NCBI GenBank assembly: GCA_013397935.1
Contig: VZRN01002950.1
Span: 268,626 to 332,625, forward strand
Direction of reading: 5' to 3'
DNA from: Dasyornis broadbenti
Lineage: Eukaryota; Chordata; Aves; Passeriformes; Dasyornithidae
DNA: 64,000 nucleotides
Below the pieces are notes generated by a model that made no database searches, was not told the origin of the DNA, and saw only the letters and a program-made list of their open reading frames with translations. A program made the translations under genes and the position numbers. Positions 23,611-36,500 of this stretch are shown piece after piece (position 1 is the first letter of the stretch; each line of letters opens with the position of its first letter).

Positions 23611-26600
23611 AGTCCATAAATACCCACTGTCCTGCTTCTGCCAGGCTTTTGTAGGATACCTGTTATTAGGCAGTGCAGGTGAGGGGGCATGAGTGAGGTG
23701 GATCAGTGCTTTAATCCTGTATGGAGATTCCAGTGACAGCATGACCATGGCATCCTCTCCTTCACCATGTCCTCCAGCCCTACTAATGATGCAGTGCGTC
23801 TTTCCGGTCCGTCTCTGTCAACCCACATTACTCATCCGGCACGGAGGTGCAGAGGTGCCCGCATCCCAGCTTTTCAGCTCGCCTCTTTGCGGCTTTTTCA
23901 TAGGGGATTTAGTTCTTTGAGGAGCTCTGCTGTCTACAGCTAACACATGGTAATTCAGCTGATGCAGCAGAAGCTCTGGGAGAAATTCCAGTCTATTAGG
24001 GGATTGCAGGTTGTTTTTTTTCGCATCGGGCAAGTCAAGCCCTTTCCACACATTAAAGCTGTGCCTGCGTAAAGCACACACCTCCCGCTGAAATCCAGAC
24101 CCTCCAGACAAAGAGGGTCCATCCGTCTCTGGGGCATGCTGCTGAAAAGAAGCAACCAAGAAGTATCTACAACATCTGATTATTTATGCATTGCCTCTAA
24201 CAGCCCTCATTTCCAAACTTGCAATGGCAGCCTGGTCCTCCTTGAGCCGTGGCTTGAGTGGAGTTATTCATGCCATCTTCATCTGCCTTGGCCGGCAGCC
24301 CTGTGTCGGGGAGCAGACGGGCGCAGCAGGAGCCTCGCTTGGCACTTGAGGCTGTTGAGTGGAGGGCTGGTGCAGAGAGGGTGCCAGCACTGCTGACTGG
24401 AGCTAGCCCATAAAAAGCCATGTTAACCACTTTGCTGCAGTAGGGGACCTCGCAGAGATGTCCCCAGCGGCTGTGCTGTCTCAGCAGGGCTGATACCCAG
24501 AAGCCAAGCAAGCCTGGAGCTGTCCTTTACACCTCACCTGCTGCTCACCTCAGGTTCAGCTCTTCTGGTGGAAAGTCAGAAGGATGCAGCAGGGCAGAAA
24601 GGTGACCCAGAGGGATGAACTTCCAGCCAAAACTGAACTAGTGCCCTCTGAATTGCTCTATGCAGTGGTAAAGACACAAAATGCCTCCCACACATCAAGG
24701 GAAGTTGACTGCTGCAAAAAAACCCGAATGCAAATCTCTGACTGGGCAGAATCTCCCCAGACACATCCTTTTGTAAAGCACTCTCATTGTACCATTAAAA
24801 ATAGATCGGCGCGTTCTCTGCTTGCTTGCTGAATGCTGATGCCTGTTAATTCTGTGTCATCCTCGCAATCCCTTCTGCTTTGAGCTTGGCTGCCTCTTTG
24901 TCTGGCACCTGAGCAAGGTTCATTCAGGAGTACCTGATGCAAAGATAAGAGTGAGCTCTGTTGGAGTCCAGCAGGACAGGTGGGAAGGTGAGGGTGACTG
25001 AACTGGTCTTAGCTGGGGGTCAGCCAGCCCAAAAGGGGCAAGCCTTGGTGTGATCACCCCAGATTTCACTTGCACGGTCAGAAGCAGGGCTGAGTGAGAC
25101 CTGCTGGTGCGGAGATGAGTTGGAGGATGTTTAAGCTCTGGGTGGGTGTCATGATATATCTCTGGGGTTTTTTTGAAGCCGGGGTTAAAGTACACGTATA
25201 TGCCATTCTTAACATCTGCCTGGGGTTGGTGAGGGGAATATTGCTGCCTGTTTCCTCCAGCAGATGAGTCCATGTAGTTTGTCACCCACAACAGCAGTGA
25301 TAATACGGATTCAGAGAGAAGACCCAAGTTACAAAATGCTGCAATACCCAGCTCAGCCTGGAGGCCAGGCTGCAGGATTCATACACAAAGAGCTGTGGCA
25401 TCTGACCAGCCAGCTGTGGCTCACAGGGTGGTGAGGATGGAGGAAGACCTGCAAACCACTTTGTTTGACCCCTGCGTCACCTCAGATTAAGAACAAAACC
25501 AACTGGTAATGAATCGTGGCCCTCAAGGGAGAAGAAGAAGAGTGGGGCAGGAGCATCAGCTTGGGCTTAGCTTGTCTTGTGTGTTTTTTCTAGATAAAGG
25601 TAATCCTCTGAAACTCAGAGCTGGTGCCTCTTCATTGGGGTTGCAGTAGGAAGTAGAACCTGAGCTGACACGTGCTAATTCATCCCAAACCTGTGAGCAA
25701 TTTGGCTATTGTGTGCAAATAAGTTCAGCAAGCCTTGAACCAGGTCAGAAAAGTCTTGTAAAATGTGTTTGTTGCCCTGGGGAATGGCTCATCCCATGGA
25801 AAAGCAGCACAGACCCTTGCATTTGCATTGAATTCTGGATCACCTAGGGAGATTCACAGTTTTGTGGGCATAGGGTGGCATAACTGTGGACATTGGCTTC
25901 TGCTGGCTGGAAACCTGTGCTGGGATCTGCACCTCAGTTTGCACTGGTACTTACCAGGAACTGCAGACAACCTGACAGAAGGCAACAACAACACTATTCT
26001 TCAGTGAGGCAGGGGTCCTATTTGTCATTTGAATATGGGGGGGCCAATGACACTGCACTGGACAGTGCAGTGACTGCCTCTGTGTGTGCTGAGTGTTTGC
26101 TCTTGGCCTCACCTGTGACTGTCCCTGGCGCTCTGCTGAGATGGACAAGCTCCTGTCATGGGGGATTGTGCTTAAGAAATGAAATGCTGTATTTATCTGC
26201 AGCCTTGAAGAACTACAGCTTAATCCTGTGCTTTCTTTCACTTGGTGTGTAGGTGTTGTGAGAAAATAGGATCCAGGTCCTGGAGACCCTTTCTCCAGGA
26301 GACTGCAAATGAACCCAGCAGGTATTTATGGTGTTTGTTGTCTTAGGATGAGAGAGCCAGACCAGCCCTGCAGAAGTATCTGGCTGCATACCTTTCTGGG
26401 CTGCCTCTGTCTGCTCTTGTTGCAAAAAGGCAAAGCAGCACCTTATCCCCATGATAAGCCTGCTGGGCTCATGGGGTCATGCAGGAAATGATGGGGATAC
26501 CAGGCAGTGGGCAACAAGGGCCCTTGAAGATCAACAGGACTAGACTTCCCTTCTCCAGCATGACATGTCCTCTGTGATGTGTGCCAAGCTGCTCAAAGCA

Positions 26601-29600
26601 GAAGGTGCTTCTAGCTCTGCGATGAGAGTGTGGCCAGCTCTTGGCTTGGCAGGGTGAGAATGGAAATGGGATAGCTTTGGTATTAGAAAGCAGCATGCTT
26701 GGGAGCAGTATCCTCAGCATGGGCAAAGGCACTGATTAAATGGCTGGCTGGTCATGGATAACCTTTGGTCTTGGCTTTTGTCAGCTTTAAAATGAAAGCT
26801 TGTGTGTATACTAAAGGGGAAAACCCATATAGATCATGTTAAAAGCACAAGTCTAAGAGGAGGAGATACTGCCCTTGTCATCTAGACTACAGCTAAATTC
26901 CTTTCCCTGTTGTCCCCATTGGCTTTTCCTGACTGGATCTCCAGATTGACCACCATGACTGCAGTCAGAAATTTTTCTGGGAGTGGCCAGTCTGTAAATC
27001 CTTAACTGCATTTTTTTGATGGAAACAGGCTAGGAGGCAATTGTATTTGCAGTCATAACCTGTCCAAAGCTGCTGGCACAACATCAGGTGGTGGGAGAGG
27101 ATGAGGGACCCCTTTGCTTGGCTTAACTGCAACCAGAAGACACAGTCTGCCTTGTGGGGTGAGGGGTACGTGGGAAAGATTCCCTTGCAGCTGGGTACAA
27201 CTTGTCCCCTTGCCTTTCATCCCTGAGCTGTCCCGTGTTGCCAGCCACGTACCCAAGGCTGAGCACCCCCATGCCAGCACTGCCATGTGGCTCCACGCCA
27301 TGTCCCTTGTCCAGTGTGAGTGCACCATCTGGCTCTTTGCTGAAGGACATCCTGGCCCTTCAGCCATGTCCTCTGGTGGAAAACACCTTCTGGACCACAG
27401 GGTGCAGTGCAGAGGGTGATGGGAGATGTGGGGAGGTGAGTGGGTGCTGTTTGGTTGCATGCAGCTCCTTGCAGCGCTCTCTGGCATGCTGCTTCCAGCC
27501 TACAGGAATTTAAAGGAGGCTGCGGCATAGAAAGGAGGAGAAAAAAAATTAAAGAAATCATGAGATCAGCAAGCTTGAAACCCTGGCAAAAGTGCAGTGG
27601 CTGCCTCCGGGTGATGTGCTGTGGGAAAAAGGGAATGCTGCCCTTTCCCTTCTTCCTGAAATGCTCCCTGCATGGAGGGGCATGCGCAGGAGCTCATGTC
27701 CCAGGAGGAACGTGCCTGGGGTGTGCAGGGAGCCAAGATGGGGTTGTAAGATCAGTGTGGATGAGGCTATGGGGGAGTCCTCTCTCTGCCATGTGAGTGT
27801 CAGGGGTTAGAACAGGGCAGTGGATCTCAACTTGGCTTAACTGACACCAGAAAAGTCATTGCCATCTCCCCTAATTCTTCCTACTGCAGGGGCCTGGGAG
27901 ATGTCGTTCCTTCCCATCCTTGAGCTTCACTAGGGAGAGATGGACAAGCAAATTTTGTGTCTGAGTTAGTGGATGTGGTTAGTGGTGTTTCCCAGCCTCC
28001 TTTTAAGGAGCAAAGGAAAAAGAAACCACTCCATTTTTCCATCGTCAAGCGGAGAAATCTTTTGTGCTGCCTCTTAAAGGGACCTTGAGTAACTGCTGAG
28101 AAATCGTCATTGGTTACATCACCTCCAAAACGGCTGCTGCAGGCACCTGACAGCTTTGTCCCACTCTTACTCTGGGGAATCATTATGCTCCAAATTCCTT
28201 GCCCTTGCATGGCTCACTGGGAGGGAGGAGCTGCTGCGCAGTTTATGATGCTGTGAGTGGCAGAACAGGATCAGGAAGATGGGCTGAGGTTCCCAGCAGA
28301 TGGGGTAGAGCAGGGGACACATCCTGGAGTTTCCTAACCTCATCCCATTGGTGAAGCTGGGTTCATCAACCCGTGCAGGACCTGAGCACCTTTCTGAGAA
28401 TGAGCTGAAGGCGCTGCAGTAGCATCGCCTCGGGCCGGAGAGCTGCCGTTGCCTGGCAGCTGCGGGTTTCCAGGGAAACCAGAGGTGCTAACTTGTTAAT
28501 GAGCCCTGCGTCCCTGATTGCTGCTGCAAAATAATAATTAGTAATGGTCCTGTGATTTAGGAATCCCTCAAACAGCATGAGCCAGCTGAGGGGAGTTTGC
28601 TAAGTGCTGAAGCACTTGAAAGAAATGAGGGGATGAGGAAGGAAAAAGGGTGTGGGGCTTGGAAAAACTGCTGCGTTTTGCATCTCAGTAAGTGTCTGGG
28701 GAGCTGGGGTCCAGTGTGGTCCTGCCAGCATCCCAGCACTAAGCATGGGGCTTGTGGCAGGGCTGACTTGGATGGATGGATGAGCCCTGGCCAGGCAGCA
28801 TCTCAGTGCAGGGCTCAGTAGGCTCAGCTATTTCCCCCAGTCCCCAGGGCTGCAGGGGGAAAAGCCCTTAGGCTTTTAGCTTTTAGGCTAAAATCACGTA
28901 GGTCAGTGCCACTGAGTCCCTGGTGGAGGTGACAGTTCTTCTGGAATGGCTGCTTTCAGATTTCTGGGAACAAATGAGCAGGTGTTTCTTCATGGTGCTC
29001 TTATCCCTTGGTGAGCTCAAGGTGGAGATGCCGCCAGAAGAGTGTGCTCCTGGGGTGAGCATCACAGGGAGCATGCTGTAGCTCCGGTCTCGCTGGCATG
29101 ATCAAAATGTGTCCCTGCAGCAAGGCTGGCCTGCCTGTGGCTGTGGGGGGAGCATCTCCTCAGCTGGGCTGCCTGGGGAGGGTAGAGCTCTCCAGGACAC
29201 AACACTAGCTTGGTTCAAGGAGTGGACATGCTGGTTAGTGAGATTTGGGGTTGCTGTAGAGACCTGCTGCCCTTTCAGTTGATGTCTCCAGTCAAAGAGA
29301 AACCAGATCTGTGCCCTTCCCGTGCCACATCTCTCAGCTGGGGGCCTTGTGCAAGATGAGAAGTTGAGGGAAGTGGCCTCCATCTGGGTGATCTGTGTTG
29401 GGCCAGCACAGGGATGAGTTCCTGTGGTCTCTCATGCCACACAGATAGACTCAGGCTGAAGTGTGTTCTGGGTTTTCTTGCTCTCTTGCCTGGCTTGCCC
29501 AGAAGTAGTTCACAGCCAGGCTGAGCACTTGCCCTTAGCCTGGCTTGCTGTGTGCATCTCTGCCATGCTTGTGACTTGCGTGGCCAGCTCCCCTCACTGA

Positions 29601-32600
29601 CACATGCATTTGTGGACGTGACACCAGGGACAGCATCCCATTGAGTGGGCAGTTGGCCCAGCCCTGTACTAATCTCTGCCCATCTTTCTGTCCCTTGGCT
29701 GCAGTGTGGCCTCTCCTGCTGGCTGTCCCCTTTCAGCTAAGCCATGTGCCCATCTCCTCATTACAGGCACTCCAGGGAGAGGTGGGATTAAAGGATTATG
29801 ATAATGTTCTTCAGGAACACTCAAGAAGATTAAGATGGCTTTAATAAACTGATAAGAGAGGAGCACAGCTATGTTTCTGAAACCCTAATTTAGGTTCCAG
29901 GTTAACCTTTTCCCTTGGTCTCCATGGTGAGAAGATCTCTTCCTTTAGCAGTGCTCCATGGCTAATCCTCTTCCTTCAGTTTTCCTTCTGACCCATCTGA
30001 GCAGAAGCAGATAGACATCCTTCCTTCCTTCTGTGGTCTTTCCAGGTGTGGGGACATGACAGCTTGTTCTTCTCAGAGACCATCTCACACACAGCCTGCG
30101 AGGTACTGTGAAGGTCTCATAGCCTCTTCTGGCACCTGGGGATGAAGTCACCATCCCTCAGTGTGGCTTCAAAATCTCCTGTGGTTGCTGTCAGAGAAGT
30201 TGCTTGTCTGCCTTTGACCTGGCTAAACATACACAGAGAAGTCCCCATGTCTTGGTTCTAATGCCAAAGTTACAGCTCCCTGTGACCACAGTGAGCTGGC
30301 CAACTCTGTCCCCTGTAAAGGAAAGAGGGGGGAAATGGACTAACTTGCTCTGCCTTCCCTGCCCCCGCCCCGTCTTTTGGGTGGAGCTGGGAGTGGGACC
30401 TGTTTGTTGTGTCACAGGTGTCTACAGAGGTTTACCTGGATGTTCTGCAGGAGGGGGTTTATTAGCTGATCTGGGAAACCTCTGTCTTCTCCAGTCTCTT
30501 CCACCCAAGCTTCCAGTCATCTGCCGGAACTTTGTGGAGGCCTCTTGTGCCTGGATTTCTCTTAGAGTGATAAGGTGATCAGGATCTGTTCTCATTCCTA
30601 GACGCCTCTGTGTCTGAGACCCCCAAAGTTTACCCCTTGCTCAGTATCTGGAGATTGGATACCATGTTATCACCAGAGGAACTGTGCAATATTGGATCAC
30701 TCCTTCCTCCCGCTTAATTCATCGCTCTGACACAGTATTATCCTATGTTTTTTGTCTGTCAACTCTTTCTACTCCCTTTTTATTTCTTGGATGTAATTGG
30801 AAGAGCCAAGAAGCATTCACAGCCTGGTGTCCTGATGCGTAAGGGAGGCAGAAAGTGATTTGGGGAGTGGGGTGTGAAAGGAAGACCAAGGGGAAAAGCT
30901 GGCTAATTTGCATCCTTTCTGAGTGCCCTGGCTCTATAGCCAAGGGACAGCAGGGGGGCTTCTGGCAAGGCGGTAGCAACGTAATGAGGTGTGTCATATC
31001 CCAGCAGGAGCCAACCTGGCTCCCCCTCAGACCCCCTAATTAGAACTGTTTCAATTTTTAAGCCCCCCTGAGGAGAGCTGGGGGGAGCGGGGTTCCTGCA
31101 GCGGGGGGGATCGCCCGACGCCCACCGAGGGGGCTGCTCTAATTGGAGTTGCAGCGAGGAGCCAGAGAGCGCTCCGTGCGGCCGGGACAGCGATGCCATA
31201 GTGCCACGGGTCTGCCAAAATGCTTTGTGCCAAGAGGGGCTGTCACTATTGCAGCTTTTAGGAGATTTTTTTCTCTCCTGCAATTTGTATTAACACATTG
31301 GCAGAGGCAGCAGGGGTGTGATACAAGGGCAGAAAAGTACTGTACATCCTAATGTGGCCTCCTATTGGGAGCTTGGATCCTGAGGCTGAAGCCTGGGATG
31401 TCTACTCCCGCTTTGGGAGGCAGGTCTGGTAACCCAGGGAAGCTAGGGCTGTTAATGCTGGAGTCGCAAGCCAGAGCAAATGCTGGAACCCCCATCCTGA
31501 CATTCTGTGGCTTTCCATCCTATCCCTACAAGCTGACAGTGTACTCTGGGTTTGGTGACTGGTAACTGAAGTCCCTGTCATGTCACCCAGTAGCATGTGG
31601 GACTCAAGCATCTTTTTTGTATCTTGAGCTACCATTGCAGGTGCCTGCAGGTGTAAGGGCTTATGGGAACTGTTGGCTTACTTGGATCAGGGTGACTTGT
31701 AAGCCTCCTCAGGGACCAAATCCTGATCCTGCAGAAGTCAATGAAAATCTTTACGCTGGCCTTTTCAGGCACGTTATTCATAGTCCTCCTAATTCAGATG
31801 CATTAAAGCTTCCATGAAGCAGCTTGTGGCTTCTGTCTAAAACACTGTCTGGCAGGAACCAGAGGAGCTTGGTAGTAGCCCAGGCTTATTTTCTGAATGA
31901 CTGCAGTGGCATTAAAACCTAATACCATTAAAACATGCCTGCAATGACGTGTTCCATTAAAACTTAAGAGGACACCCTGAGCTGAATGCTCCCCAGCCTG
32001 CCTAGTGCTCATGGGCAGGACATGGAGGAATCTTGTTCTTCACCTCAGAGAGCACCAGGCTCAAATCCCCCAGCTCCTAAGATGGAAACACAGGGTTATT
32101 TGTGTACAGGGTACTCTTGTATATGCACTCCCTTTCTATGTATGTGCAAGTTAGATGCGGAAAAGCAGAAGGCTCTCCTGAGCTGTCTCAGTCCAAGCAC
32201 AGCTTCCCAGCACCTCTGCCTTGATGCGTGGCATGTTTCTTGAAAACAGGAGTAAAGGTCAGCTTGACTTCTTGTCTTCCAAGAGAAGTCATCTTCTCTT
32301 GACTTGCCAGGAGGCAAGCTGGCAAAGATACCCATGAGCAGGCTCTGATAAACAGGCAGGTGAAATCCAGTGTGAAGTGCTGAACATGAGTGAGCAAACC
32401 TGATTTGGTGGTGTGTCTGATGGGCCCTGAACAAGCTTTTACCATGCAGCAGCAGAACCTTAGAGCTGAGCTAAGCTGCTTCTGTGAAACCATTAGCTCG
32501 GGGCTTGGCAGAGGTCAGAAAAAGCAAATTGAGTGCAAGGAGCTGTTGGGCTGGGAACAGAGAAAGGAGGTGACATCTTGCCCCATGCAGGTCCCTGATG

Positions 32601-32799
32601 TGCCTGCCTCTCAAACATAGCACATTGGGGCTGGCCAGCATGGCAAAAGGTGTCTGTCTGTGGCGGCTCTGTAGATGCTTTGACCTGAAAAGCTCCTTAA
32701 ATTAGGTCTAAATGTGGTAAGAACTGTGGAGAAGATTAGGGAACAGGCATATGCGGTCTTTTCTGGTACAAGTAGTAAGGGTCACCTAGAGGAGCCTCA

Positions 32800-32975
32800 G
32801 TTAGCAGATTTGAAGCAAACCAGGGGAAGGACTTCTTCAGTATAACTGGCAACACATTCTATTTCTTGCCACTGGCCACTGTGCCTGTTAAACTAAAAGC
32901 TGACATGGCTTCAAAAAGCAACTAGACAAATTCATGGAAGAAAGTTCCACTGAAAGCTATTAAACACAAAGAGAA
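32800..32975 (+). mobile_element. Old, diverged CR1 fragment
   Basis: The region reads GGAAGGACTTCTTC ... GGCTTCAAAAAGCAACTAGA ... AAATTCATGGAAGAAAG ... GAAAGCTATTAAAC. This is the order of motifs seen in ancient sauropsid CR1 copies. It is much more decayed than the copy at 44.6 kb, so an older insertion is likely. It ends about 160 bp before the first DUSP8 coding exon. Confidence 0.6.
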
Positions 32976-33132
32976 AACCTCTGGCTTGGACAGCTCTGGA
33001 GACACACGTGCTGGCAGGCTGAGAGAACGCACCTGGAAAATGTGGCTTGTTGCACTCTTAGGTTCTTCTGAAGACATCCAGATATCATCCTGCCCAGCTG
33101 ATGGGTTGTCGTCTCCCTTCTTCTCTTTCCAG

Positions 33133-33307
33133 GTTCAGCACAATGAGTTGGCATTCTGGGCATTAGCAGCGTGAGGAGAATAGGACGGGTGCTGCCCTGC
33201 TCACCCCTCACCCCTCGCTCATTCCCCTTGGGGAGACGGGTGCTGGCGTCCCTGCCCTGCCCTTCCACCCCTTGCTCCCCACTCGCCATAGAGGGGACTG
33301 GCCCGTT
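33133..33307 (+). other. DUSP8: DUSP8 5' UTR part of the first coding exon
   Basis: Sequence between the splice acceptor (AG at 33131-33132, preceded by CCCTTCTTCTCTTTCC) and the start codon at 33308. It carries a short upstream open reading frame at 33143-33166. Confidence 0.7.
33143..33166 (+). CDS. Upstream ORF in DUSP8 5' UTR (7 codons + stop)
   Basis: ATG at 33143 opens a 7-residue frame (MSWHSGH) ending in TAG at 33164-33166, about 140 nt before the DUSP8 start. The -3 base is A (context CACAATGA) and +4 is A, so initiation there could be fairly efficient. It would be present in any transcript that uses the 33133 acceptor. A modest damping of DUSP8 translation is possible; whether it is conserved in other species is not known from this sequence. 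Confidence 0.4.
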   Translation: MSWHSGH

Positions 33308-33538
33308 ATGGCTGGGGACAGGCTTCCACGCAAGGTGATGGACCCCAAGAAGCTGGCCAGCCTCCTGAGGAATGGAGCGGAGGGCACACTGGTCATCGAC
33401 AGCCGCTCCTTCGTGGAGTACAACTCCTGGCATGTCCTCAGCTCCGTCAACATCTGCTGCTCCAAGCTCGTCAAGAGAAGGCTCCAGCAGGACAAAGTCT
33501 CCATCACAGAGCTCATCCAGCCTGCCTCCAAGATGAAG
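33308..33538 (+). CDS. DUSP8: DUSP8, first coding exon (rhodanese/CH2 N-terminal part, docking motif)
   Basis: DUSP8 (hVH-5) is a dual-specificity phosphatase that removes phosphate from Thr and Tyr of the activation loop of MAP kinases, mainly JNK and p38. This exon encodes residues 1-77, beginning MAGDRLPRKVMDPKKLASLL, the known DUSP8 N-terminus. It then has VIDSRSFVEYNSWHV and the basic kinase-interaction motif within SKLVKRRLQQ (about residues 52-60), which binds MAPKs. The start codon has G at -3 and +4. The donor is AAG|GTAAGG at 33538/33539, phase 0. The six coding exons sum to 1914 nt, or 638 codons, against about 625 in human. The gene is downstream of IFITM10 on the same strand, as in human 11p15.5. 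I see no frameshift or stop. Confidence 0.97.
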
Positions 33539-36500
33539 GTAAGGGATCTGACCCTCACCTTTCCTGGTGGATGCTCACACCCTCTTCTCTTGTGGGATGC
33601 AGACTGGCGTAAGGGATAGGAATACATGAATCCTTCCCCTCCATCCCTTGACCGCAGTATCTGCCAGCATCTCTTTGACACCCTTTGGAGAGCTGGAGTG
33701 TGAGCTCATTTGGCCACAGGGCTGTCCTCGGGGACCTGTTCATTGCCCCCACCCCACTGATGTGGCTCCCTGCTCCAGGAGGCCTCCCCAAGCAAGTCTA
33801 ACAGGTATATCATCCTTAGGACTTGTCTTATGCCAGCAAACAACCCCCCCAAAGCCTTCCTGGAGCTGTAAGCTTAATCCGCTGCTAAAAACTCTTCCCC
33901 TCCCCTCTGTCATCTCTAACTCCATTCAGGGACATGTAATCCTCCTCCCCTGTGACGCCAGAAGCTCTTATCCGGTGTCATGGCATATTATCTCTCCCAG
34001 GCTCCTCTCTCTATCGCTCCTGGTTAAATAATAGAGGTGGCTCTGAGCCACGGAGCTGGGCTGGAGCCCTGGCCAGAGCAGTGCTGGGTGTCCCTGTGGA
34101 GCCGTGGGCTGGGTCCTGCCCTCCGCTGAGGTGCTTCCCGAGGGCTCTGCCGGTGGGTGCTGAAATGCTGCCGGAGGGCTGCGCCGCTGGATCCCGCAGT
34201 GGCCGCGGGACGAGCCCGAGGGTGGTTCGCCATCCGAAGGCTGGTTTGCCATCACAGCCCGCCCTCCTGCCGATTCGCTCCCACCGTTCCCCTACTCCCG
34301 CCTTGTAATTTTATGGCAAAGCGAGGGTAATTCAGGCGATTAATCAAATGCTGGGCCCAGCTGGAGCCATCTGCGTCGTGTCCCCCCCCGCCCGTCACCC
34401 CGAGAAGCCACCGCTGCCCGCATTGGCTGCCGGTGACATCACCCCGCGGGATCAAGGGGACTGGCAGTGCGGGGGGGCCGGCCTCGCGCCAATCTGCTTC
34501 GGTGATGCTCTGCGCTGGGCGATTTGGAAGGGATTGCAGAGACTGATTCCTGAACGGCTTTAGCTGCTCTTAAATCCCCTGGAGAATAAAGCAGAATAAT
34601 CAGTTTTTCGCAAGCTCCGAGGAGAGCAGAGCGGCCGCCCTCCTCCCAGCGAGGGTCACCTCTGCAGTGGCCGCTGTCACGTGGAGCGGCAGCAGTAGCA
34701 GAAAAAGCGATGCGCAAGGGGGAGGAAGAAGAGGAGGGTGATAGGGAAGGGAGAAGCATGGAAGAGTTAACATCATCTGATGCCGTCCGCCTGCAAACCT
34801 GCAGCTCGCCAGCTGCAGCGGAGCAGTGGGCTCCCACAGGGGCCGGCTGGTCTTTCCTGGCGTTCCCTGCTCTGTCCCCATAGAAGGAGCACAGAAGGAT
34901 TGTTCTCTCCCTGCTTCTGGATCATTGCATAATGGTCCACGTACTGGCTGGGGACGTGATTATAACCAGGGATGCTAGGGGAAGAGAAGAGAGGCGTTGC
35001 CATCGTCTTTAATTCCTTTTTGCTTTTCTTTTTGATATGGCTGAAATCCCTCCTGGCACATCCATGGGCAGGCATGTCCCCACTGCTGCTGCTTTGCACA
35101 GCCCCTGCCATGCCCACCACTTGCTGGTTCTCCCAACACATGCAGCCCAGGAATTAATTAAGCTTCAGAACACCCTTGAGAGGTTAAGCCACTTGTCCTG
35201 GGAAGCTGGAGTGGGGGGGGACTGGGGGAAGGGGGTGTCGCTGCCGTGTTCTCATCTGGCATAAAGTGGGGGTGATGGCTGTGTATCAGGGTGTCCAAGC
35301 CCTTCTGTGCACGCACTTGTGTATTTGCATTTTAGGGTGACGAATTCTCTTTTCACCCTTTCTCTTTCTCCTTGCCTCCCATTTCAGTCACTCGGGTCAT
35401 GACTGTATTTTGGGACCCCCAGAAATCAATATGGTCTGCTGCCTCGAGATGCACAGATCCTCAGAAGGGGATGCTGAAATCTGTTTTAGACCTCCGATAC
35501 CCTGTGTCATCTCCCTGCCTCCACTGCCACCGCTGGTCAACATCCCCCAGTCCTGCTCTGCCCCTGCACGGCTGGCGTGGGGAGCAGATGGCAGGAAGGG
35601 TGACATCAGTAGCGCGATTGTCCGGCCCCATTATTCCTCCTGACGGGCCTCCCGCCCTCCTCCTGTTTCCTGCTCCCGGCCGGCCGGGGCTGCCGAGACA
35701 AAGGCGGCTGGCAGCGACGCGGGGCTGCCCGGGCAGCCAAAGGGCAGCTCCAAGCCCTCGCCTCATCCCACTCCTCACCTCCAGCAAAGAGAGCTGAACC
35801 TGTTTATCCCACCCTGGCGATTCTAAGGGTGGTGTTCGCCTTTTGGGGAAGGAGACAGGGGCTGATACAGGGCAAAGCATTTGGGCAAATCCCACCTGGC
35901 CACCAACTCCGCTCCTCCTGCCTACGTGGAGGTGCGGGGGGATGGGAGAATTTGTCTAATTCTCTTTTCCCAGTGCTTACTCTCCTCTTTTCCATGTTGC
36001 TCTTAAAGAAGGGTATCATTAACAATGCTTCTGGGGGCCACAGTTTGTAGCAATGCTGTGGGATAACAGCAGCTGCTGGCTTTTTTTTTTTTTTGGTAGA
36101 AGGAGAGGAAAGGACCATTTGGGAGAAAAGAAATAGAGACATTTAAAATCCCTTTCTTTTTTTCAATGAAATATGCCTATGATCCTACAATTGTAGCAGC
36201 TGTAGCTCCCATAGCTAAGGCACTGCTCCCCAAGCTTTGGTGTGGACCATCTTCCTGTGGTGCCTGATCTGGGAAAAGCTGCAGCAGCAATTCCTCTCAC
36301 GGTAGTTTCCCTCCACACAAAAATGGTACCAACATAACTACTCTCATTGGTTTCGAACCTTCATCCCAGTGCTGACAATAATAAATTCTCACAATAATAA
36401 ATTCCGATAACAAGTGGAATAATTCAGCTCCTCAATAATTCAATTCCTGTTTGGGAAGCAGAGGTTATGGGAAATTCCTGTTTGGGGTTTTCGCTAGCAT

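Larger units (their letters stand above)
19440..33132 (+). other. DUSP8: Putative DUSP8 intron 1
   Basis: If exon 1 lies in the CpG island at about 19 kb, this 13.7 kb is intron 1. I recognise no coding exon. It holds two CR1 fragments (23.5 kb and 32.8 kb). It also has stretches whose AT-rich, motif-dense texture suggests conserved regulatory sequence: 19590-19780, 23940-24110 and 31020-31210. The acceptor at its end is preceded by a good pyrimidine tract (33108-33130). Confidence 0.55.
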
